Shown here: positions 1 to 10,090 of the stretch, piece by piece
Position numbering within the stretch: the first letter of the stretch is position 1
Layout of the letters: the number at the start of each line of letters is the position of its first letter
NCBI RefSeq assembly: GCF_900099835.1
Contig: NZ_FNKP01000002.1
Location: forward strand, 620,001-684,000
Reading direction: 5' to 3'
DNA: 64,000 bases
Source: Paraburkholderia fungorum
Lineage (GTDB): Bacteria > Pseudomonadota > Gammaproteobacteria > Burkholderiales > Burkholderiaceae
Made by a program: the position numbers and the translations under genes
The notes under the pieces: generated by a model
Database searches by the model: none
Told to the model about the DNA's origin: nothing
What the model saw: only the letters and a program-made list of their open reading frames with translations

Positions 1-1188
1 CACCGACGGGTCCTGCGCAAACGCGCCAAAGCGGTTCGGCTCGTAGTTCGGCGTGGCGCCGAGATTGCCGTCCGTGCGCATGCCGCCGTCGCGATGATAG
101 GTGTTCACATTCGGCGCACGCGGTGCGTTGACCGGAATCTGATGATGGTTGATGCCGAGGCGATAGCGGTGCGTGTCGCCGTACGAAAAGAGCCGGCCCT
201 GCAGCAGACGATCCGGCGAGAAGCCGATGCCCGGCACGATATTGGCCGGCGTGAACGCGGCCTGTTCGACATCCGCGAAATAGTTTTCGGGGTTTTTGTT
301 CAGTTCGAGCACGCCGACATCGATCAGCGGATAGTCCTTGTGCGACCACGTTTTCGTGATGTCGAACGGATTTTCCTTGCGCGAATAAGCTTCGGCTTCG
401 GTCATGACCTGAATGCAGAAGCGCCATTGCGGGAAGTTCTTCTTCTCGATCTCTTCGAACAGATCGCGTTGCGCGCTTTCCCGATCGCGGCCGATCAACG
501 CGGTCGCCTCGGCATTCGTGTAATTCTCGACGCCCTGTTTCGACTTGAAGTGGAACTTCACGTAGAAACGCTCGTTTTGCGCATTGATCAGCGAGAACGT
601 GTGCGAGCCGAAGCCGTGCATTTGACGGTAGTTCTTCGGAATGCCGCGATCGCTCATCAGAATCGTCACCTGATGCAGCGATTCGGGATTGCGCGACCAG
701 AAGTCCCACACCATGTTCGCGTCGCGCAGGTTGTTCTTCGGGTCGCGCTTTTGCGTGTGAATGAAATCGGGGAATTTCAGCGGATCGCGGATAAAGAACA
801 CCGGCGTGTTATTGCCGACCAGATCCCAGTTGCCTTCTTCCGTATAGAACTTGATCGAGAAGCCGCGCACGTCACGCTCGGCGTCGGCCGCGCCGCGTTC
901 GCCCGCGACGGTCGAAAAACGCAGGAACAGCGGCGTGACTTTGCCGGGTTCGAAGACCTTGGCCTTGCTGTAACGGGTGATGTCGTGCGTCACGGTGAGC
1001 GTGCCGAATGCGCCGGAGCCTTTGGCGTGAACGCGGCGCTCGGGAATGACTTCACGGTCGAAATGCGCGAGTTTTTCGATCAGCCAGAAGTCTTGCAGCG
1101 TAATCGGACCGCGCGGACCGACGGTTTCGGAATTCTGGTTGTCGCCCACCGGCGCGCCGGCGGCGGTCGTCAAAGTTCGATTCGTCAT
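1..1188 (-). CDS. katA: Catalase (monofunctional haem), 3' end cut by window
   Basis: The first 396 residues of a haem catalase, which dismutates hydrogen peroxide to water and oxygen. Visible family marks are the N-terminal [12 protein letters not shown] block with the distal catalytic His at about residue 54, the [10 protein letters not shown] block, the [13 protein letters not shown] block with the catalytic Asn, and [14 protein letters not shown] with the proximal haem-ligand Tyr at about 336. The start is the ATG whose complement lies at 1186-1188; the reading frame runs open off the left edge. Length and motifs fit the small-subunit (clade III) type. It follows the FtsI-family gene on the same strand after about 240 bp, so it probably has its own promoter there. 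No signal peptide is seen, so it should be cytosolic. Confidence 0.95.
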   Translation of the reverse strand, partial: MTNRTLTTAAGAPVGDNQNSETVGPRGPITLQDFWLIEKLAHFDREVIPERRVHAKGSGAFGTLTVTHDITRYSKAKVFEPGKVTPLFLRFSTVAGERGAADAERDVRGFSIKFYTEEGNWDLVGNNTPVFFIRDPLKFPDFIHTQKRDPKNNLRDANMVWDFWSRNPESLHQVTILMSDRGIPKNYRQMHGFGSHTFSLINAQNERFYVKFHFKSKQGVENYTNAEATALIGRDRESAQRDLFEEIEKKNFPQWRFCIQVMTEAEAYSRKENPFDITKTWSHKDYPLIDVGVLELNKNPENYFADVEQAAFTPANIVPGIGFSPDRLLQGRLFSYGDTHRYRLGINHHQIPVNAPRAPNVNTYHRDGGMRTDGNLGATPNYEPNRFGAFAQDPSV

Positions 1189-1427
1189 TGCGATTCCTTA
1201 GCTTTCTTGCGGGGGAGATGCATGGATCGCTCTTCGGCGACCGATGCGAAACGTTGCGCCGGACGGCCAGCCAGGCGATCCAGTGCGACTTTTAGTCTAG
1301 CAAGGCTTGTGGGGCGTTGCTGAGTCAAAAGTTGTTAATAGATCTGAACAGACCAGGCGGCGCATTGGCGCTTATGCCCAACGGCCGGGCCGCCTTTCCT
1401 ATCGGTCGCGACGCATTTAAACCCCTG

Positions 1428-3179
1428 CTAAACCCCCGGCGCGTCCGGCAGTACGCCGAGCAACTGCAACGCGCCGGCCGTTACGCTGCTGAATACCGGT
1501 CCGGCCACCGTGCCGCCGTAGAACGCCTTGCCGGCCGGGTCGTCGATCATCACGGCGACGATCAACTGCGGGTCGCTCATCGGCGCCATGCCGACGAACA
1601 GCGCGCGGTAGCGGTTTTTCGCATACGTCGCACCGACCTGCTTGCGCGCCGTGCCGGTCTTGCCACCCGTCCGGTAGCCTTCCACGTTGGCCGCGCGCCC
1701 GGTGCCGCCCACGCCGGTGGCCATCTCCAGCATCGCGCGGATCGAGCGCGCGGTGGCCGGCCCGGTCACCCGCTGATGCCGGTTCGACGGCAACGCGGTC
1801 TCCGTGCCTTCTGCGCCACGCTCTGCGTCCTGCCGCAACAGACTCACGCGATGCATCGTGCCGTCGCCGGCATAAGCGGTGTAGACCTGGGCGATCTGCA
1901 ATAAAGACGTGGACAGCCCGTAGCCATACGCCATCGTCGCCTGTTCGATCGGACGCCAGCGTTTGTACGGGCGCACCTTGCCCGACGCCACGCCCGGAAA
2001 GGTCAGTTCGGGCCGCACGCCGAGTCCGTATTCCTGATATTTGTTCCAGATTTTCTCGGCGGGCAGGTTCAGCGCGAGTTTGGCGAGCGCGATATTGCTC
2101 GACTTCTGCACCGCCTCGGCGACGGTCATCGCGCCGTGATTCGACGTGTCGTGGATCACGGCCGGGCCGATCTTGTACCAGCCGGGCGCGGTGTCGATGA
2201 TGCTTTGCGGCCGCACCTTGCCTTCGTCGATGGAGAGCGCGACGACCACCGGTTTGATCGTCGAGCCAGGCTCGAAGGTATCGACCACGGCCCGGTTGCG
2301 CAGTTGCCGCCCGGTCAGCCCCGCGCGGTGGTTCGGATCGAAGCTCGGATAGTTGGCGAGCGCGAGAATCTCGCCGTTGCGCGCGTCGAGCACCACGACG
2401 CTGCCGGCTTCGGCGTGATGTTTCGTGACGGCGTCCTTCAGCTGCGCGTATGCGAGTTGCTGGATGCGCCGGTCGATCGTCAGGTGGATGGTGTCGCCGT
2501 TCTGCGCGGGCACTCGTGGCCCGATGTCGGACACCACCCGCCCGAGCCGGTCGCGGATCACCTCGCGCTGGCCCGGCACGCCAAGCAACTGCTCGTTGGC
2601 CGCGAGTTCGACGCCTTCCTGGCCGTTGTCCTCGATATCCGTGAAGCCGACCACGTGCGCCGCCGATTCGCCTTCAGGGTAAAAGCGCTTCGAATCGGCG
2701 ATCTGCGTGATGCCCGCAATGCCTTCTTTCGACAGACGCGCGGCCGTGTCGGCATCCACCTGGCGCTTGAGCAGCACGAAGCTCCTGTTGCCGTTCAGAC
2801 GGCGGCGTAATTCATCGCGCGGCAAGTCGAGCAGCCTGGCCAGCGGTACAAAGGCAGTTTCGTCGATCAGCTTGGGGGAGGCCCAGATTTCGTACGTCGC
2901 GAGGCTGACCGCGAGCATCGAGCCGTTGCGGTCGACGATCCGCCCGCGCGTTGCATCGAGTTCGATCGTGCGCTGGTAGCGCTTTTGCCCCTGATCGACA
3001 TAGAAGTCCTGATTAACCACCTGAATCCAGAACGCGCGTCCCGCCAGCGACGCGAACGCGGCGAATACCAGCAGCAACACGAATCTCGAGCGCCATTGCG
3101 GCAAACGCGCGGCCAGCAGCGGATTTTTCGTCACGGGTGCGTACTGATCTTGCGACTGCGATTTCTTGTTCTGGATCAT
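1428..3179 (-). CDS. FtsI-family peptidoglycan D,D-transpeptidase (class B PBP)
   Basis: A 583-aa class B penicillin-binding protein that cross-links peptidoglycan in the periplasm. It has a short cytosolic N-terminus, one membrane anchor at about 22-44, a PBP dimerisation region containing the RGRIVDRNG block, and a transpeptidase domain. The active-site motifs are all present: STIK (Ser306, Lys309), SSN (360-362) and KTGT (Lys507). I chose the ATG at 3179 (MIQNKK...) because the extra 32 upstream residues possible in frame look non-coding. It is not in a dcw cell-division cluster (no mur, mra or ftsL neighbours), so it is probably a second FtsI/PBP2-like paralogue rather than the main septal enzyme. 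Confidence 0.93.
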   Translation of the reverse strand: MIQNKKSQSQDQYAPVTKNPLLAARLPQWRSRFVLLLVFAAFASLAGRAFWIQVVNQDFYVDQGQKRYQRTIELDATRGRIVDRNGSMLAVSLATYEIWASPKLIDETAFVPLARLLDLPRDELRRRLNGNRSFVLLKRQVDADTAARLSKEGIAGITQIADSKRFYPEGESAAHVVGFTDIEDNGQEGVELAANEQLLGVPGQREVIRDRLGRVVSDIGPRVPAQNGDTIHLTIDRRIQQLAYAQLKDAVTKHHAEAGSVVVLDARNGEILALANYPSFDPNHRAGLTGRQLRNRAVVDTFEPGSTIKPVVVALSIDEGKVRPQSIIDTAPGWYKIGPAVIHDTSNHGAMTVAEAVQKSSNIALAKLALNLPAEKIWNKYQEYGLGVRPELTFPGVASGKVRPYKRWRPIEQATMAYGYGLSTSLLQIAQVYTAYAGDGTMHRVSLLRQDAERGAEGTETALPSNRHQRVTGPATARSIRAMLEMATGVGGTGRAANVEGYRTGGKTGTARKQVGATYAKNRYRALFVGMAPMSDPQLIVAVMIDDPAGKAFYGGTVAGPVFSSVTAGALQLLGVLPDAPGV

Positions 3180-3310
3180 GGGCGCGGAAAACGGACAGTT
3201 CGATTGACGATAATGGCCCTGATTGTAAAGAAAACGTAATGTTGACGCGAGCGCCGCGAAAGGTAGCCGGTTCAATCGGCCTTCGCCATGGCAGCGCCGC
3301 GTCCCGCAAT

Positions 3311-3346
3311 AAAAAAGCCGCGCGGACTTATAAAATCCGCACGGCT
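3311..3346 (-). terminator. Rho-independent terminator of the chemoreceptor gene
   Basis: Read on the minus strand, an 11-bp stem (AGCCGTGCGGA with TCCGCGCGGCT, one G-T pair) closes a 9-nt AT-rich loop and is followed by a run of T. It lies about 110 bp downstream of the chemoreceptor stop codon and before the FtsI-family start, so it should isolate the two genes. A second weaker inverted repeat (AGGCGCT / AGCGCCT, 3390-3418) lies between it and the stop. Confidence 0.75.
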
Positions 3347-3452
3347 CTCTCGTTCGATTAATGCGTCGACTCCGACGCGGCGTGTTAAAGAGGCGCTCCC
3401 GGCCTGTCGAGCGCCTTCTTTTTTCGCTTACGTTTGCTGGCTCAACTCCTCC

Positions 3453-4994
3453 TCAAACCGGCAGCGCAAAGCTCGAAATCGCCTCGCGCAGCACGCCCAC
3501 CTGGTCCTTCAGCGAGTGGGCGGCAGCAGCGGCCTGCTCGACCAGCGCGGCGTTCTGCTGCGTGACCTGATCCATCTCGCCGACTGCACGATTCACCTGT
3601 TCGATGCCTGCGCTCTGCTCGCGCGACGCGTTGCTGATCTCCTCCAGAATCTCGTTCACGCGACGCACCGACTGCACGATCTCGCCCATCGTCGAACCGG
3701 CATTGGCGACCAGCGACGCGCCCGCTTCGACGGTATCCGTCGAGGTTTCGATCAGCGCCTTGATCTCCTTGGCGGCCGTGGCCGAGCGCTGCGCGAGGCT
3801 GCGCACTTCGGCAGCAACCACCGCGAAGCCGCGACCCTGTTCGCCCGCGCGGGCTGCTTCGACGGCGGCGTTGAGCGCCAGAATATTGGTCTGGAACGCA
3901 ATGCCGTCGATCACGCCGATGATGTCGCCGATCTGCCGCGAGCTGCTGGTGATCTCGCCCATGGTCCGCACCACGTCGTCGACGACGCGGCTGCCGCGCG
4001 TTGCGACGTCCGCCGCCTGACCGGCGAGGTGCGCGGCCTGCATTGCGCTGTCCGCGTTCTGTTTCACGTTGACCGTCATCTGATCCATGCTCGACGCGGT
4101 TTCGACCAGCGCGGCCGCTTGTTCCTCGGTGCGCTGCGACAGGTCGGTATTGCCGGCGGCGATTTCCGTGGCGCCGACGTTGATGTTCTCCGTCCCCAGC
4201 CGCACGCGCGAGACGGTTTCGACCAGCCCGGCCTGCATCGTCTGAAGTGCGTGGAGCAGGCTGCCATTTGCGTTAGGAGACACCTGCACGCGAGTGGCGA
4301 GATCGCCGCGCGCCATCAGTTGTGCATGTTCGACGGCCACTTCGAGATCGCCGCCGAGCGAGCGGCGAATGCTGCGCAACACCAGCAGCATCACGGCCGT
4401 GGCGACTGCGCCGAGCGCCACCGTGATCGCAAGCCAGCGCAACAGGTTCGCGTAGAACGCGCTTTGCACGTCGTCCATGTACATGCCGGTGACGAGATAC
4501 CAGTCCCACGGCGCGAAGCGGGCCGAGTAGCTGGTCTTCGGCACTGGCTTTTCGCTACCGGGCTTCGCCCACAGATAGTCGACGAAACCGCCGCCCTCAT
4601 GATTGCCCTGATTGACCATGTCGACGAACAGGTGATTGCCGAGCGGGTCGGTGAATTGCGCGACGTTCTTGCCGTTCAGTTCGGGCTTGATCGGGTGCAT
4701 CAGGATGACGGGCTGCGAATCGTTGACGGAGATATAGCCGTCCTTGCCGTAGCGCATGCTCGCCAGCATGTCGAGCGCCTGCTTTTTCGCTTCGTCTTCG
4801 GGGAGTGTGTGTTGTTGGGCCAGCGCGTAATAGTGGCCGACGATGTGATTGGCCTGGTCGATCAGCGAGATCAACTGGGCGCGTCGGTCGGAGATCATCG
4901 ACGCGCGGTTTTGCCATGCGCCGAAGCTGCCGATCAGGATCAGACCAATCCAGAGGACCGCGATCATCGAGGCGAGTTTTTTGTTCAGAGTCAT
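3453..4994 (-). CDS. Methyl-accepting chemotaxis protein, single-Cache type
   Basis: A 513-aa transmembrane chemoreceptor signalling to CheA/CheW. Order of parts: TM1 at about 9-29, a periplasmic single-Cache domain (contains [11 protein letters not shown] and [11 protein letters not shown], typical of Cache_2), TM2 at about 188-212, a HAMP domain, and the coiled-coil signalling domain. The hairpin tip [33 protein letters not shown] is intact. The C-terminus ends at ...SSFALPV with no NWETF-type CheR/CheB tether. Cache_2 receptors often sense small carboxylates, but the ligand cannot be read from sequence. It stands alone, away from the motAB genes at 20-22 kb. Confidence 0.95.
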   Translation of the reverse strand: MTLNKKLASMIAVLWIGLILIGSFGAWQNRASMISDRRAQLISLIDQANHIVGHYYALAQQHTLPEDEAKKQALDMLASMRYGKDGYISVNDSQPVILMHPIKPELNGKNVAQFTDPLGNHLFVDMVNQGNHEGGGFVDYLWAKPGSEKPVPKTSYSARFAPWDWYLVTGMYMDDVQSAFYANLLRWLAITVALGAVATAVMLLVLRSIRRSLGGDLEVAVEHAQLMARGDLATRVQVSPNANGSLLHALQTMQAGLVETVSRVRLGTENINVGATEIAAGNTDLSQRTEEQAAALVETASSMDQMTVNVKQNADSAMQAAHLAGQAADVATRGSRVVDDVVRTMGEITSSSRQIGDIIGVIDGIAFQTNILALNAAVEAARAGEQGRGFAVVAAEVRSLAQRSATAAKEIKALIETSTDTVEAGASLVANAGSTMGEIVQSVRRVNEILEEISNASREQSAGIEQVNRAVGEMDQVTQQNAALVEQAAAAAHSLKDQVGVLREAISSFALPV

Positions 4995-5598
4995 AGCAAT
5001 GGGGAGGGCTTTCGCAAGGAGGTCGGTCAGAGTGGATTTGCTTGTAATAGCTGGCTGCCAGCTAACTGTGTTTACGGCGCGCGCGGATTTATTCCGCAGG
5101 CAGGGGAAACCCGCTGTTTTTTAAGCCGTATTTGTCTGATCTATTGACCCCTGCACGAGCTTTATCGCGATTTTTTCAATTTGCTTTATGAGGTGTTTAT
5201 CCGATTGTCTATTGCGGAGTTTTATATTGACCCAGCCGGTTGGATATGTGAATGGCAGATATTGGGAGGCAGTAAATAATTCGCTTTTGTTAAATAGGTA
5301 CGGAGATTAAAAATCGGGATGCACGTCGGCCTTTAAATGCCGAGTAAGCAGTCATCTGAGCCGCCGATCCTTGCCTGTCATGAGTTGCGTCACGATTCCA
5401 CAAAACGCCAATTAAATCCAAAATTATCCGCAAATGGCGAAGAACGCAAAAAACGACACATTTCTCCACTTAATCGCAACGACGGAAAATCTTCGTCATC
5501 AAAAAGACGCATTAATAAAAATTCCGCTATAGTCGCCATTTTCCAGTCGCCAGCCGGGCAAAAAGAGTATCGATAAGCCCGCTATCAGGAGTAGAAAA
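4995..5598. other. Intergenic, AT-rich, upstream of the phosphonate operon
   Basis: No credible gene. From about 5150 the base composition becomes clearly more AT-rich than the surroundings, and it should hold promoters for both flanking divergent genes. A TATAGT hexamer at 5528-5533 could be a -10 element for the phosphonate operon, but no good -35 is seen at the right spacing. A clear ribosome binding site (CAGGAG) precedes the 5599 start. Confidence 0.5.
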
Positions 5599-7320
5599 AT
5601 GAACGCCCGCGAACCCGCATTTATCGCCACTTCCCGCAGCGCACGTTTGCGCCAGATGCTGTTGAGCAACGAACTCGAATTCATCATGGAGGCCCATAAC
5701 GGCCTGTCCGCGCGAATCGTTCGTGAAGCCGGCTTCAAGGCGATCTGGGGCTCGGGTCTCGCGATTTCCGCGCAATACGGTGTGCGCGACAACAACGAAG
5801 CGAGCTGGACCCAGGTCGTCGATACGCTCGAATTCATGGCCGACGCGAGTGATCTGCCGATCCTGCTCGACGGCGATACCGGCTACGGCAACTTCAACAA
5901 CGTGCGCCGCCTCGTGCGCAAGCTCGAACAACGCGGCATTGCCGGCGTGTGTATCGAAGACAAGCAGTTCCCGAAAACGAACAGCTTCATCAACGGCGAA
6001 GCGCAGCCGCTCGCCGACATGGACGAGTTCTGCGGCAAGATCAAGGCCGGTAAAGACTCGCAGTCGGATGAAAATTTCTCGATCGTCGCGCGCGTCGAAG
6101 CGCTGATCGCGGGCTGGGGCATGGACGAAGCGCTGCGTCGCGCGGAGGCGTACCGGCAAGCCGGCGCCGACGCGATCCTGATTCACAGCAAGCTGTCGCG
6201 TCCTGACGAAATTCTCGAATTCGCGCGCGAATGGGCCGGTCGCGGTCCGCTCGTGATCGTGCCGACCAAGTACTACAGCACGCCGACCGAAGTGTTCCGC
6301 GAGGCGGGCATCAGCACGGTGATCTGGGCGAACCATCTGATCCGCTCGGCCACCTCGGCAATGCAGGCGGTCGCGAAGGAAATTCATTCGAGCGAAACGC
6401 TGGTCAACGTCGAGGACAGCATTGCTGCGGTCAACGAAATTTTCCGTCTGCAGGATGCCGACGAATACTCGGAAGCGGAAGACCGCTATCTGTCGAGCGG
6501 CCGCGCGGCCGGCGCAGCGGTCGTGCTCGCGGCGAGCCGGGGCAAGGGCCTCGAAGCCGTGACCGAAGACCGTCCGAAAGTGATGCTGCCGATCGCCGGC
6601 AAGCCGCTCTTGCGCTGGCTGGTCGACTCGTTCAAGAAGCAGGGCGTCAACGACATCACCGTGGTCGGCGGCTATCGTGCCGATGCGATCGAAACGGCGG
6701 GCATCAAGCTGGTCGTCAACGAACAGCATGCGCAAACCGGCGAACTCGCTTCGCTCGCCTGCGCCATCGACAAACTCGCGGGCGACACCGTGATCTCGTA
6801 CGGCGATCTGCTGTTCCGCAGCTACATCCTGCGCGATCTGGTGGAAAGCGAAGCGGCGTTCAGCGTGGTGGTGGACTCGTCGCTGACCGACGCGGAAAAC
6901 GCCAGCGTGCGCGATTTCGCATGGTGCTCGACAGCCGACGATCGCGGCCTGTTCGGCAGCAAGGTGACGCTGCGTCATGTGTCGAGCGGACAGGATGCGT
7001 CGGCGGCAATCGCTTCGCAAACGCCGCATGGCCGCTGGGTCGGTCTGCTGAACGTACGCGATGCAGGCCGCGAGCGTTTGCAAAAGGTGATGAGCCAGTT
7101 GCAGGCGCGTCCCGACTTTGCGTCGCTCGACATGCCCGCGCTGCTGAACGCGCTGATCGAAGCAGGTGAGTCGATCGAAGTGCAATACGTGCACGGTCAC
7201 TGGCGCGGTGTGAACGACCTCGAAGACTTCCGTCGCGCCGGCGATTTCGCGCACGCGCAAGCGCCGTTCGCCACCGGCGACAACGCGGCGAAGGGCGCGA
7301 AGAACGGAGCCGCGCAATGA
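5599..7320 (+). CDS. aepX: Phosphoenolpyruvate mutase fused to a nucleotidyltransferase
   Basis: A 573-aa two-domain enzyme. Residues about 20-300 are PEP mutase of the isocitrate-lyase/PEPM fold, which rearranges PEP to phosphonopyruvate, the C-P bond-forming step. The diagnostic mutase motif [10 protein letters not shown] (Glu120-Lys122 onward) separates it from lyases of the same fold. Residues about 307-560 are an NTP-transferase domain with a near-canonical signature, LAASRGKGL...[15 protein letters not shown] (Ser where Gly is usual in LAAG). The C-terminal domain is expected to load a phosphonate such as 2-AEP with CMP; that substrate is inferred. The stop overlaps the next start by 4 bp (ATGA), so the genes are translationally coupled. 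Confidence 0.95.
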   Translation: MNAREPAFIATSRSARLRQMLLSNELEFIMEAHNGLSARIVREAGFKAIWGSGLAISAQYGVRDNNEASWTQVVDTLEFMADASDLPILLDGDTGYGNFNNVRRLVRKLEQRGIAGVCIEDKQFPKTNSFINGEAQPLADMDEFCGKIKAGKDSQSDENFSIVARVEALIAGWGMDEALRRAEAYRQAGADAILIHSKLSRPDEILEFAREWAGRGPLVIVPTKYYSTPTEVFREAGISTVIWANHLIRSATSAMQAVAKEIHSSETLVNVEDSIAAVNEIFRLQDADEYSEAEDRYLSSGRAAGAAVVLAASRGKGLEAVTEDRPKVMLPIAGKPLLRWLVDSFKKQGVNDITVVGGYRADAIETAGIKLVVNEQHAQTGELASLACAIDKLAGDTVISYGDLLFRSYILRDLVESEAAFSVVVDSSLTDAENASVRDFAWCSTADDRGLFGSKVTLRHVSSGQDASAAIASQTPHGRWVGLLNVRDAGRERLQKVMSQLQARPDFASLDMPALLNALIEAGESIEVQYVHGHWRGVNDLEDFRRAGDFAHAQAPFATGDNAAKGAKNGAAQ

Positions 7321-8480
7321 TCGAGGCGGCACAGTTCGTCGAGGCGGCGCGCGAGCGCGGCTTCGACTGGTACGCGGGCGTGCCGTGTTCGTATCTGACG
7401 CCGTTTATCAATTACGTGCTGCAGGACGAATCGTTGCATTACGTATCGGCAGCTAATGAGGGCGATGCGGTTGCGTTGATCGCGGGCGTCGCGCTGGGCG
7501 CGCAGAACGGCCGGCGCGGCATCACGATGATGCAGAACTCCGGCCTCGGCAATGCGGTGAGCCCGCTCACGTCGCTCACGTGGACCTTCCGTCTGCCGCA
7601 ATTGCTGATCGTCACGTGGCGCGGCCAGCCCGGTGTCGCCGACGAACCGCAGCACGCGCTGATGGGCCCCGTCACGCCCGCGATGCTCGACACGATGGAA
7701 ATTCCGTGGGAGACCTTCCCGACCGAAGCCGATGCCATCGGCCCGGCACTGGATCGCGCCACCGCCTACATGGACGAAACCGGCCGCCCGTATGCGCTCG
7801 TGATGCAGAAGGGCAGCGTCGCGCCGTACGAGTTAAAGGACAGCGGCGTTAGCTCGCGCCGCGCTGCGATTGCGCCGCGTGCGCAGTTCCGCGATGTCGC
7901 CGCGAGCGAACTCGCCACGCGCCACGACGCGCTGCAGAAGGTGATCGCGCATACGGCTCTCGACTCGACGGTGGTGCTGGCATCGACTGGATTTTGCGGC
8001 CGCGAACTCTACGCAATCGACGACCGTCCGAACCAGTTGTACATGGTCGGCTCGATGGGTTGTGTGACGCCGTTCGCGCTGGGTCTCGCGATGTCGCGTC
8101 CCGACCTGCACGTGGTCGCGGTCGACGGCGACGGCGCCGCGCTGATGCGGATGGGCGCGTTCGCGACGCTCGGCGCGTATGGTCCGTCGAATCTCACGCA
8201 TGTGTTGCTCGATAACGGCGCGCACGACTCGACCGGCGGCCAGGCGACGGTGTCGTCGCAGGTGTCGTTTGCGGGCGTGGCTGCGGCGTGCGGTTATGCG
8301 TCGGCGGTGGAGAGCGACGACCCGGCCGTGATCGACGAACTGTTCGACGCGCCGCTCGCCGACGGTCCGCGCTTCGTGCGCCTCGCGATTCGCCGCGGCA
8401 CGCCCGATGGCCTGCCGCGTCCCACCATCACGCCGCCCGATGTGAAGACGCGTTTGATGCGCCACATCGGCGCGGCATAG
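7317..8480 (+). CDS. aepY: Phosphonopyruvate decarboxylase
   Basis: A 387-aa ThDP-dependent enzyme that decarboxylates phosphonopyruvate to phosphonoacetaldehyde. This irreversible step pulls the unfavourable PEP mutase reaction forward. The N-terminal pyrimidine-binding half contains [14 protein letters not shown] and [13 protein letters not shown]. The C-terminal half has the ThDP/Mg motif [18 protein letters not shown]...[17 protein letters not shown]. Length is typical of Ppd proteins. It starts inside the stop of the PEP mutase gene and is followed after 16 bp by the transaminase gene, so the three form one operon. Confidence 0.95.
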   Translation: MIEAAQFVEAARERGFDWYAGVPCSYLTPFINYVLQDESLHYVSAANEGDAVALIAGVALGAQNGRRGITMMQNSGLGNAVSPLTSLTWTFRLPQLLIVTWRGQPGVADEPQHALMGPVTPAMLDTMEIPWETFPTEADAIGPALDRATAYMDETGRPYALVMQKGSVAPYELKDSGVSSRRAAIAPRAQFRDVAASELATRHDALQKVIAHTALDSTVVLASTGFCGRELYAIDDRPNQLYMVGSMGCVTPFALGLAMSRPDLHVVAVDGDGAALMRMGAFATLGAYGPSNLTHVLLDNGAHDSTGGQATVSSQVSFAGVAAACGYASAVESDDPAVIDELFDAPLADGPRFVRLAIRRGTPDGLPRPTITPPDVKTRLMRHIGAA

Positions 8481-8496
8481 AGCAAGGAGAGCACTG

Positions 8497-9564
8497 ATGT
8501 TGCTGCTGAACCCAGGTCCGGTGACGCTGACCGAACGCGTTCGCAACAGCCTGTTGCAGACCGATTTGTGCCATCGAGAAAGCGAGTTCTTCGACTTGCA
8601 GGAAGAGGCGCGCACGCGTCTGGTCGAGTTGTACGGTCTCGACGCCGCCGAATGGCAAGCCGTGCTGATGACCGGCTCGGGCACGGCGGCGGTCGAAAGC
8701 ATGACGGCGGCGCTGGTGCCGCACAACGGCAAGCTGCTGGTCGTCGAAAACGGCGTGTACGGCGAGCGTATTTCGCAGATCGCCACGCAGTACGGCATCG
8801 CGCATGAAGCGCTGAAGCACGACTGGATGCAGGCGCCCGATCTCGCGAAGATCGTCGAACGTCTCGACGCGGACAAGGCGTTCACGCACGTCGCGGTGAT
8901 CCATCACGAAACCACGACAGGCCGCCTGAACGATCTGGCCGCACTGGGCGAGTTGTGCCGCGCGCGCGGCTTGCGATTGCTGGTGGACGGCGTCAGCAGC
9001 TTCGGCGCGGAGCCGATCGATTTCGCCGATACCAGTCTCGACGCAGTCGCGGCCACCGCGAACAAGTGTCTGCATGGCGTGCCGGGTGCGTCGTTCGTGC
9101 TGGTGCGGCGTGCCGCGCTCGCGCAGGCGGCGAGCCGCACTTACTACCTCGACCTCGGGCGTCTTGCGCGTTTGCAGGATCAGCGCAATACGCCGTTCAC
9201 GCCGTCGGTTCACGCGTATTACGCGCTGGTCGAAGCGTTGCGCGAAATCGCCGACGAGGGCGGCTGGCGCGCACGTCACCAGCGTTATGCGGCGCTTGCC
9301 GAGCAGGCGCGCGCGGGCCTGGCCGAGCGTGGAATGGCGAGCGTGTTGCCGCCGGAGCAGTCGTCGGTGGTGTTGCGCGCGTACCGGTTGCCGGAGGGCA
9401 TCGCGTATCCGCAACTGCACGATGCGTTGAAGGCGCGCGGCTTCGTCATCTATGCCGGGCAGGGCGGTTTGTCGGCTGAACTGTTCCGTATTTCGACGAT
9501 GGGCAATATTCATGCTGCCGATATCGACCGGCTGTTGCAGGGGTTTTCCGAGTTGATGCGGTGA
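8497..9564 (+). CDS. phnW: 2-aminoethylphosphonate-pyruvate transaminase
   Basis: A 355-aa class V aminotransferase interconverting phosphonoacetaldehyde plus alanine with 2-aminoethylphosphonate plus pyruvate. It begins MLLLNPGPVTLTERVR, the usual PhnW start, has the PLP-binding Lys in TANKCLHGVPG (Lys190), and ends with the conserved FRISTMGNI block. PhnW is often catabolic, but here it follows PEP mutase and Ppd in the same transcription unit, so a biosynthetic direction is the better reading. An AAGGAGAGC ribosome binding site lies just upstream. Confidence 0.95.
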   Translation: MLLLNPGPVTLTERVRNSLLQTDLCHRESEFFDLQEEARTRLVELYGLDAAEWQAVLMTGSGTAAVESMTAALVPHNGKLLVVENGVYGERISQIATQYGIAHEALKHDWMQAPDLAKIVERLDADKAFTHVAVIHHETTTGRLNDLAALGELCRARGLRLLVDGVSSFGAEPIDFADTSLDAVAATANKCLHGVPGASFVLVRRAALAQAASRTYYLDLGRLARLQDQRNTPFTPSVHAYYALVEALREIADEGGWRARHQRYAALAEQARAGLAERGMASVLPPEQSSVVLRAYRLPEGIAYPQLHDALKARGFVIYAGQGGLSAELFRISTMGNIHAADIDRLLQGFSELMR

Positions 9565-9827
9565 GGGCCACACGCCGCCTGGGCACTGAGATGCGCGGGC
9601 GGGGTTGAGTCGTGACCATGCAGTGGACGGCGGCGGTAAGGCTGGCCGTCGGCGTGTAGTCGAAGTGACTTAACCTTGTCACGCAACCCGGTAACGGCGG
9701 GATGCCGTATGACACGGGCCGGAGCCAGGCGGCGGATCGCAACTGCATTCGCCGCCGCTTTCTCAGGACCAGGGCCCGCGCGCCGTGTGCATATCTTGCA
9801 ATGCCGCCCGGCGACCGCGCGCAGGAA

Positions 9828-9980
9828 TCACACCGGGTCTTTATCCGGCGGCCCATCGGGCCGTTGCGGCTCCTCCACATGATGACCGGGCGACGGCGGG
9901 ACCAGTGGATCGGCTTCCGGGTCGCGGTTCGGATCCGCATTCGGATCGGGAATCGGACTGGTATGCATGTCGTAACTCAT
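9828..9980 (-). CDS. Small Pro/Asp-rich protein (50 aa), unknown function
   Basis: A 50-residue reading frame starting MSYDMHTSPIPD with a good ribosome binding site (GAGGTGAG, 4 nt before the ATG). The middle is a run of DP-containing units (DPNADPNRDPEADP), then a PP-rich stretch, and it ends PDKDPV. It has no hydrophobic segment and should be disordered and acidic. Similar short frames are familiar in Burkholderia-type genomes, but I cannot name a family. It lies alone between convergent neighbours; the 260 bp on its left, up to the transaminase stop, hold nothing recognisable. Confidence 0.6.
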   Translation of the reverse strand: MSYDMHTSPIPDPNADPNRDPEADPLVPPSPGHHVEEPQRPDGPPDKDPV

Positions 9981-10090
9981 GACCTCACCTCGTAGTGAAA
10001 GCGCGTATCCAGCCGGGCGATGAAGCCCGGCCGCGCGCCAATTCCATCGGTTTTCCTCAAGCGTAGACGCTGGCGGCGCGCGTCGCCTCG

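Noticed and set aside
5527..7332. A 601-codon open frame antisense to the PEP mutase gene
   Set aside because: Arg/His/Ala-rich translation without family motifs, typical of the antisense frame of a GC-rich gene. The sense strand carries complete catalytic motifs.
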